Source of the DNA: Castellaniella sp049651205
GTDB lineage: Bacteria; Pseudomonadota; Gammaproteobacteria; Burkholderiales; Burkholderiaceae_B
Direction of reading: 5' to 3'
Assembly: GCF_049651205.1 (NCBI RefSeq)
Contig: NZ_JBASBR010000007.1
Location: forward strand, 124,001-188,000
DNA: 64,000 nt
Shown here: positions 61,366 through 64,000 of the stretch, piece by piece
Layout of the letters: every line of letters starts with the position of its first letter
Numbering within the stretch: the stretch's first letter is position 1
Program-made: the position numbers and the translations under genes
Notes under the pieces: model-generated
The model's input: only the letters and a program-made list of their open reading frames with translations
The model's database searches: none
Told to the model about the DNA's origin: nothing

Positions 61366-63636
61366 ATGAATGCCCTCTCAAAAACCCTTGATCTCGATGT
61401 TGAGGGGATGACCTGTGCATCCTGTGTCCGCCGGGTAGAAACCGCCCTGAGCAAAGTACCCGGGGTAGCCCAAGCCAGTGTCAATCTGGCGACCCGCAGT
61501 GCTCACGTCACCCTGACACCCGAGGGGGCAGCCCCCGAGGCGCTGCTGGCTGCCGTCAAAAAACGAGGTTACGGAGCCACTGTCCGGACTCCCGAAACCC
61601 GCAACCGTAATGTTCCGGCAGAAGAGGAATACCACGCCGCAGGCCTGCGCTTCTGGATAGCACTGGTGCTGACACTGCCTGTATTTTTGGTTGAAATGGG
61701 CGGACACCTGATCCCTGCTGTGCACCACTTTGTGCAAAATGCGGTCTCGGGGCAGACGCTGGCAATTGGCCAGTTTATCTTAGCCACTGCCGTGCTGGCC
61801 GGCCCTGGCCGGCAATTTTTCAGCCGAGGCTTCAAGGCATTGTGGCATCTGGGCCCCGACATGAATACGCTGGTGGCGCTGGGCGCCGGCAGCGCCTGGC
61901 TATATTCCACGCTGGTTACGTTTGCGCCAGCCATCTTCCCTGAGGCCTCAAGGCACCTGTACTTCGAAGCCGCAGCAGTCGTCACCACACTGATCTTGCT
62001 GGGCCGCTGGCTTGAAGCCAGAGCCAGAGGCCGTGCCGGATCGGCGATCCGACAGCTGCTTAATCTTCAGCCCCGAACAGCATGGGTTCTGCGCGACGGG
62101 CACTGGTCAGAGCATCCCATCGACCAACTGTCTGTGGGTGATCACATCCGTGTACGACCTGGCGAGAAAATCCCTGTAGATGGCCTGGTCACAGAGGGTG
62201 AGTCCTGGGTGGATGAGTCAATGATCACGGGTGAGCCCATGCCCGTGACACGCCGCAGCGGCGATCCGCTGATTGGCGGGACGATCAATACACGCGGCAG
62301 CCTGGAGTTTCAGGCCACGCAGGTGGGTGCGAACACTGTCCTGGCACACATCATCCGGATGGTCGAACAGGCGCAAGGCTCGAAATTGCCGATTCAGCGG
62401 ATGGTGGATCGGGTAACCGGATGGTTTGTGCCAGCAGTGATGCTGCTGGCTGTGCTGGCGTTTTTAGCCTGGCTGACGTGGGGGCCCACACCACAACTGG
62501 CGCACGCATTGATCGCGGGAGTGGCTGTGCTGATTATCGCCTGCCCCTGCGCGATGGGGCTGGCCACGCCGATTTCAATCATGGTCGCAACAGGCCGGGC
62601 AGCCGGCCAGGGGATTGTGTTTCGTCAAGGTGACGCCCTCCAGCGCTTGCGCAATGCACGGGTAGTGGCTTTTGATAAAACCGGCACACTTACCCAGGGG
62701 CGGCCTGCACTGAGCGATATCAAGCCGCTGGGTGCCTGGGACGACACCCGTCTGCTGCAGGCGGTCGCCTCAATACAGAGTGCGTCCGAACACCCCATCG
62801 GCAAGGCAATCACGGAAGCTGCCGAGCACGACCACCTGACACTGGACAAGGTCAGCGAGTTCGCTACATTGACGGGCGCCGGTGTACAGGGTCGCCTGAG
62901 TTCCGGCACGTGGCTGCTAGGTAATATCGCCTTGATGCAGGGCCGGGATATCGCCGTGTCCGACTCAGTGCAAACACAGGTGGAAGCGCTGGCATCACAA
63001 GGAAAAACCGTTTTTCTCGCTGCCTGTGATGGCCATCTGGCGGGGATTTTGGCCGTTGCCGATACGATCCGGCCCAGTGCCGCTGCGGCCATCCGGCAGT
63101 TGCACGGGCTGGGTCTGAAAACCGCCTTGATCACTGGCGATCATCGCTCGACGGCACTAGCGGTTGCCAAAACACTGGGGATCGATATCGTGCACGCGCA
63201 AACCCTGCCCGAACACAAGGCAGAGATCTTGCGCCACTTGCAACAAGAGACGGGTGCACTGGCCTTTGTGGGTGACGGCATCAACGACGCCCCCGCCCTG
63301 GCGACAGCAGATGTCGGGATCGCCATTGGCCAAGGGACAGACGTCGCCATCGAATCCGCCGACGTCGTCCTGATGAACGAAGACCTGGGATCTGTGGCAC
63401 GTGCAGTGCGCCTGTCGCGCCTTACCTTGCGCAACATCAAGCAAAACCTGTTCTGGGCCTTTGCCTACAACGTGGCACTCATCCCTGTGGCTGCGGGTGC
63501 ACTATATCCCTGGACAGGCCTGCAGCTCTCGCCCATGCTGGGCGCCGGCGCAATGGCCTTGTCCAGCGTCTTTGTCGTTACTAACGCCCTGCGCCTAAAA
63601 TGGCAAACCCTGGAGGTTTCAGATGCCCGATCCTGA
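61366..63636 (+). CDS. copA: Cu(I)-exporting P1B-type ATPase
   Basis: Inner-membrane pump that exports Cu(I) to the periplasm. 756 residues with one N-terminal HMA domain (GMTCASC, Cys17 and Cys20), eight expected membrane helices, the actuator TGE in MITGEPMPV, the intramembrane metal site ACPCAMGLATP, the phosphorylation motif FDKTGTLTQG, the HP locus SEHPIGKAI and GDGINDAPALATADVGIA. The late membrane segments have the P1B-1 residues YN (FAYNVALIPVAAGALYP) and MALSSVFVVTNALRL, which mark Cu(I) specificity. GGAG precedes ATG 61366. Its stop overlaps the regulator gene by 14 bases. Confidence 0.96.
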   Translation: MNALSKTLDLDVEGMTCASCVRRVETALSKVPGVAQASVNLATRSAHVTLTPEGAAPEALLAAVKKRGYGATVRTPETRNRNVPAEEEYHAAGLRFWIALVLTLPVFLVEMGGHLIPAVHHFVQNAVSGQTLAIGQFILATAVLAGPGRQFFSRGFKALWHLGPDMNTLVALGAGSAWLYSTLVTFAPAIFPEASRHLYFEAAAVVTTLILLGRWLEARARGRAGSAIRQLLNLQPRTAWVLRDGHWSEHPIDQLSVGDHIRVRPGEKIPVDGLVTEGESWVDESMITGEPMPVTRRSGDPLIGGTINTRGSLEFQATQVGANTVLAHIIRMVEQAQGSKLPIQRMVDRVTGWFVPAVMLLAVLAFLAWLTWGPTPQLAHALIAGVAVLIIACPCAMGLATPISIMVATGRAAGQGIVFRQGDALQRLRNARVVAFDKTGTLTQGRPALSDIKPLGAWDDTRLLQAVASIQSASEHPIGKAITEAAEHDHLTLDKVSEFATLTGAGVQGRLSSGTWLLGNIALMQGRDIAVSDSVQTQVEALASQGKTVFLAACDGHLAGILAVADTIRPSAAAAIRQLHGLGLKTALITGDHRSTALAVAKTLGIDIVHAQTLPEHKAEILRHLQQETGALAFVGDGINDAPALATADVGIAIGQGTDVAIESADVVLMNEDLGSVARAVRLSRLTLRNIKQNLFWAFAYNVALIPVAAGALYPWTGLQLSPMLGAGAMALSSVFVVTNALRLKWQTLEVSDARS

Positions 63637-64000
63637 TCACATTACACTTGCTGCGCCCCCAGGCAGACCTCGCCTGAACAAGCCCGCGCATTTGCTGAAT
63701 ATTGGTGAGGCCGCAAAACAGACCGGGCTGACACCCAAGATGATCCGTTATTACGAAGATCAGGGGCTTTTTACGCCACATACCCGGACACTTGCCGGCT
63801 ATCGCCAATATGCAGAATCCGACCTGCACGCCCTACACTTCATCCGCAGCGCACGGGAGCTGGGGTTTTCGGTAAAGCAAGTGGCAGAACTTACCGAGCT
63901 ATGGCGCAATCACGATCGCGCGAGCAGCGAGGTAAAAAAGCTGGCCATGGATCATATCCAAGCACTGGAAAACAAAGCGGCCATCTTGCAACGCATGGCA
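63623..64000 (+). CDS. cueR: CueR-type MerR-family regulator, N-terminal part (cut by right edge)
   Basis: 126 residues visible, reading open to the last base. After an unusual leader of about 24 residues (MPDPDHITLAAPPGRP...), the MerR winged-helix domain begins at LLNIGEAAKQTGLTPKMIRY, continues YYEDQGLFTPHTRTLAGYRQY and FIRSARELGFSVKQVAEL, then the start of the dimer helix with SSEVKKLAMDHIQALENKAA. These match CueR. The metal-binding Cys pair lies beyond the window, so Cu(I)/Ag(I)/Au(I) specificity rests on similarity and linkage to copA. GGAGG stands 6 bases before ATG 63623, inside the end of copA, so the two are coupled. Confidence 0.9.
   Translation, partial: MPDPDHITLAAPPGRPRLNKPAHLLNIGEAAKQTGLTPKMIRYYEDQGLFTPHTRTLAGYRQYAESDLHALHFIRSARELGFSVKQVAELTELWRNHDRASSEVKKLAMDHIQALENKAAILQRMA

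Noticed and set aside
1..64000. tRNA, rRNA, CRISPR array, prophage or transposase
   Set aside because: None recognised on reading both strands; gaps between genes are short, and apart from the listed 12-bp tandem units no regularly spaced repeats were seen.

Overview
The window is a gene-dense (about 90% coding), moderately GC-rich piece of bacterial chromosome. Protein families and gene order point to a betaproteobacterium of the order Burkholderiales, most likely family Alcaligenaceae (the Bordetella, Achromobacter, Advenella and Pusillimonas neighbourhood). The main reasons are the unbroken rpsB-tsf-pyrH-frr-uppS-cdsA-dxr-rseP-bamA-skp-lpxD-fabZ-lpxA-lpxB-rnhB block, a pyruvate dehydrogenase cluster whose E3 subunit carries its own lipoyl domain, and the folC / SPOR protein / cvpA / purF order. 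The family placement is inference from gene content; no rRNA is present to fix it. I see no tRNA, rRNA, CRISPR, prophage or insertion sequence.

Layout, left to right. (1) 1-3.1 kb: de novo NAD synthesis, the end of nadB (cut by the left edge) converging on nadA-nadC. (2) 3.4-5.5 kb: a MotA/MotB-like ion-channel stator pair with no flagellar genes nearby. (3) 5.6-9.4 kb: acylphosphatase, a YdfG-type dehydrogenase, a DUF4239 membrane protein, a DUF3298 lipoprotein and an exported ankyrin protein. (4) 9.5-14.2 kb: mltG-tmk-holB-tatD, with ygfZ divergent. (5) 14.2-17.5 kb: a compact valine-catabolism operon (acyl-CoA dehydrogenase, 3-hydroxyisobutyryl-CoA hydrolase, 3-hydroxyisobutyrate dehydrogenase). 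(6) 17.7-24 kb: ratA-rnfH divergent from smpB, a methyltransferase of the Ogt type, ppsA divergent from its regulator ppsR, and an rRNA-type methyltransferase. (7) 24-38.7 kb: the essential envelope and translation supercluster, all on the minus strand, running from rpsB down to rnhB. (8) 39-47.4 kb: map-glnD-dsbB, then purF, cvpA, SPOR protein and folC. (9) 47.5-53.4 kb: aceE-aceF-lpdA. (10) 53.6-59.6 kb: a FixL/FixJ-like two-component pair co-translated with folD, then prlC and a SCO1-type copper chaperone. (11) 59.6-64 kb: a copper-homeostasis module, copZ with a lipoamide-dehydrogenase-like flavoprotein, divergent from copA and a CueR-type regulator that runs off the right edge.

How it works together. 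Many neighbouring genes share an ATGA stop/start overlap (nadA-nadC, the motA/B-like pair, tmk-holB, acd-hydrolase, rnhB-methyltransferase, fabZ-lpxA, cvpA-SPOR, map-glnD, kinase-regulator, regulator-folD), which implies tight translational coupling. The minus-strand supercluster makes outer-membrane components (lipid A, BamA, Skp, phospholipid and isoprenoid precursors) alongside ribosomal protein S2, EF-Ts and ribosome recycling factor.

Most of the window is ordinary core genome. The most interesting observations are regulatory or architectural: two divergent promoters with 19-bp spacers of the MerR/CueR kind at copZ/copA; a long imperfect inverted repeat between ppsA and ppsR; a 12-bp tandem repeat in the rpsB-map divergent region; an intrinsic-terminator-like hairpin inside the folC-purF cluster; an Ogt-type protein with an internal insertion; and the flagellum-independent stator pair with a 200-residue Pro/Ala/Thr linker. 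I found no convincing evidence of an entirely new biological system.
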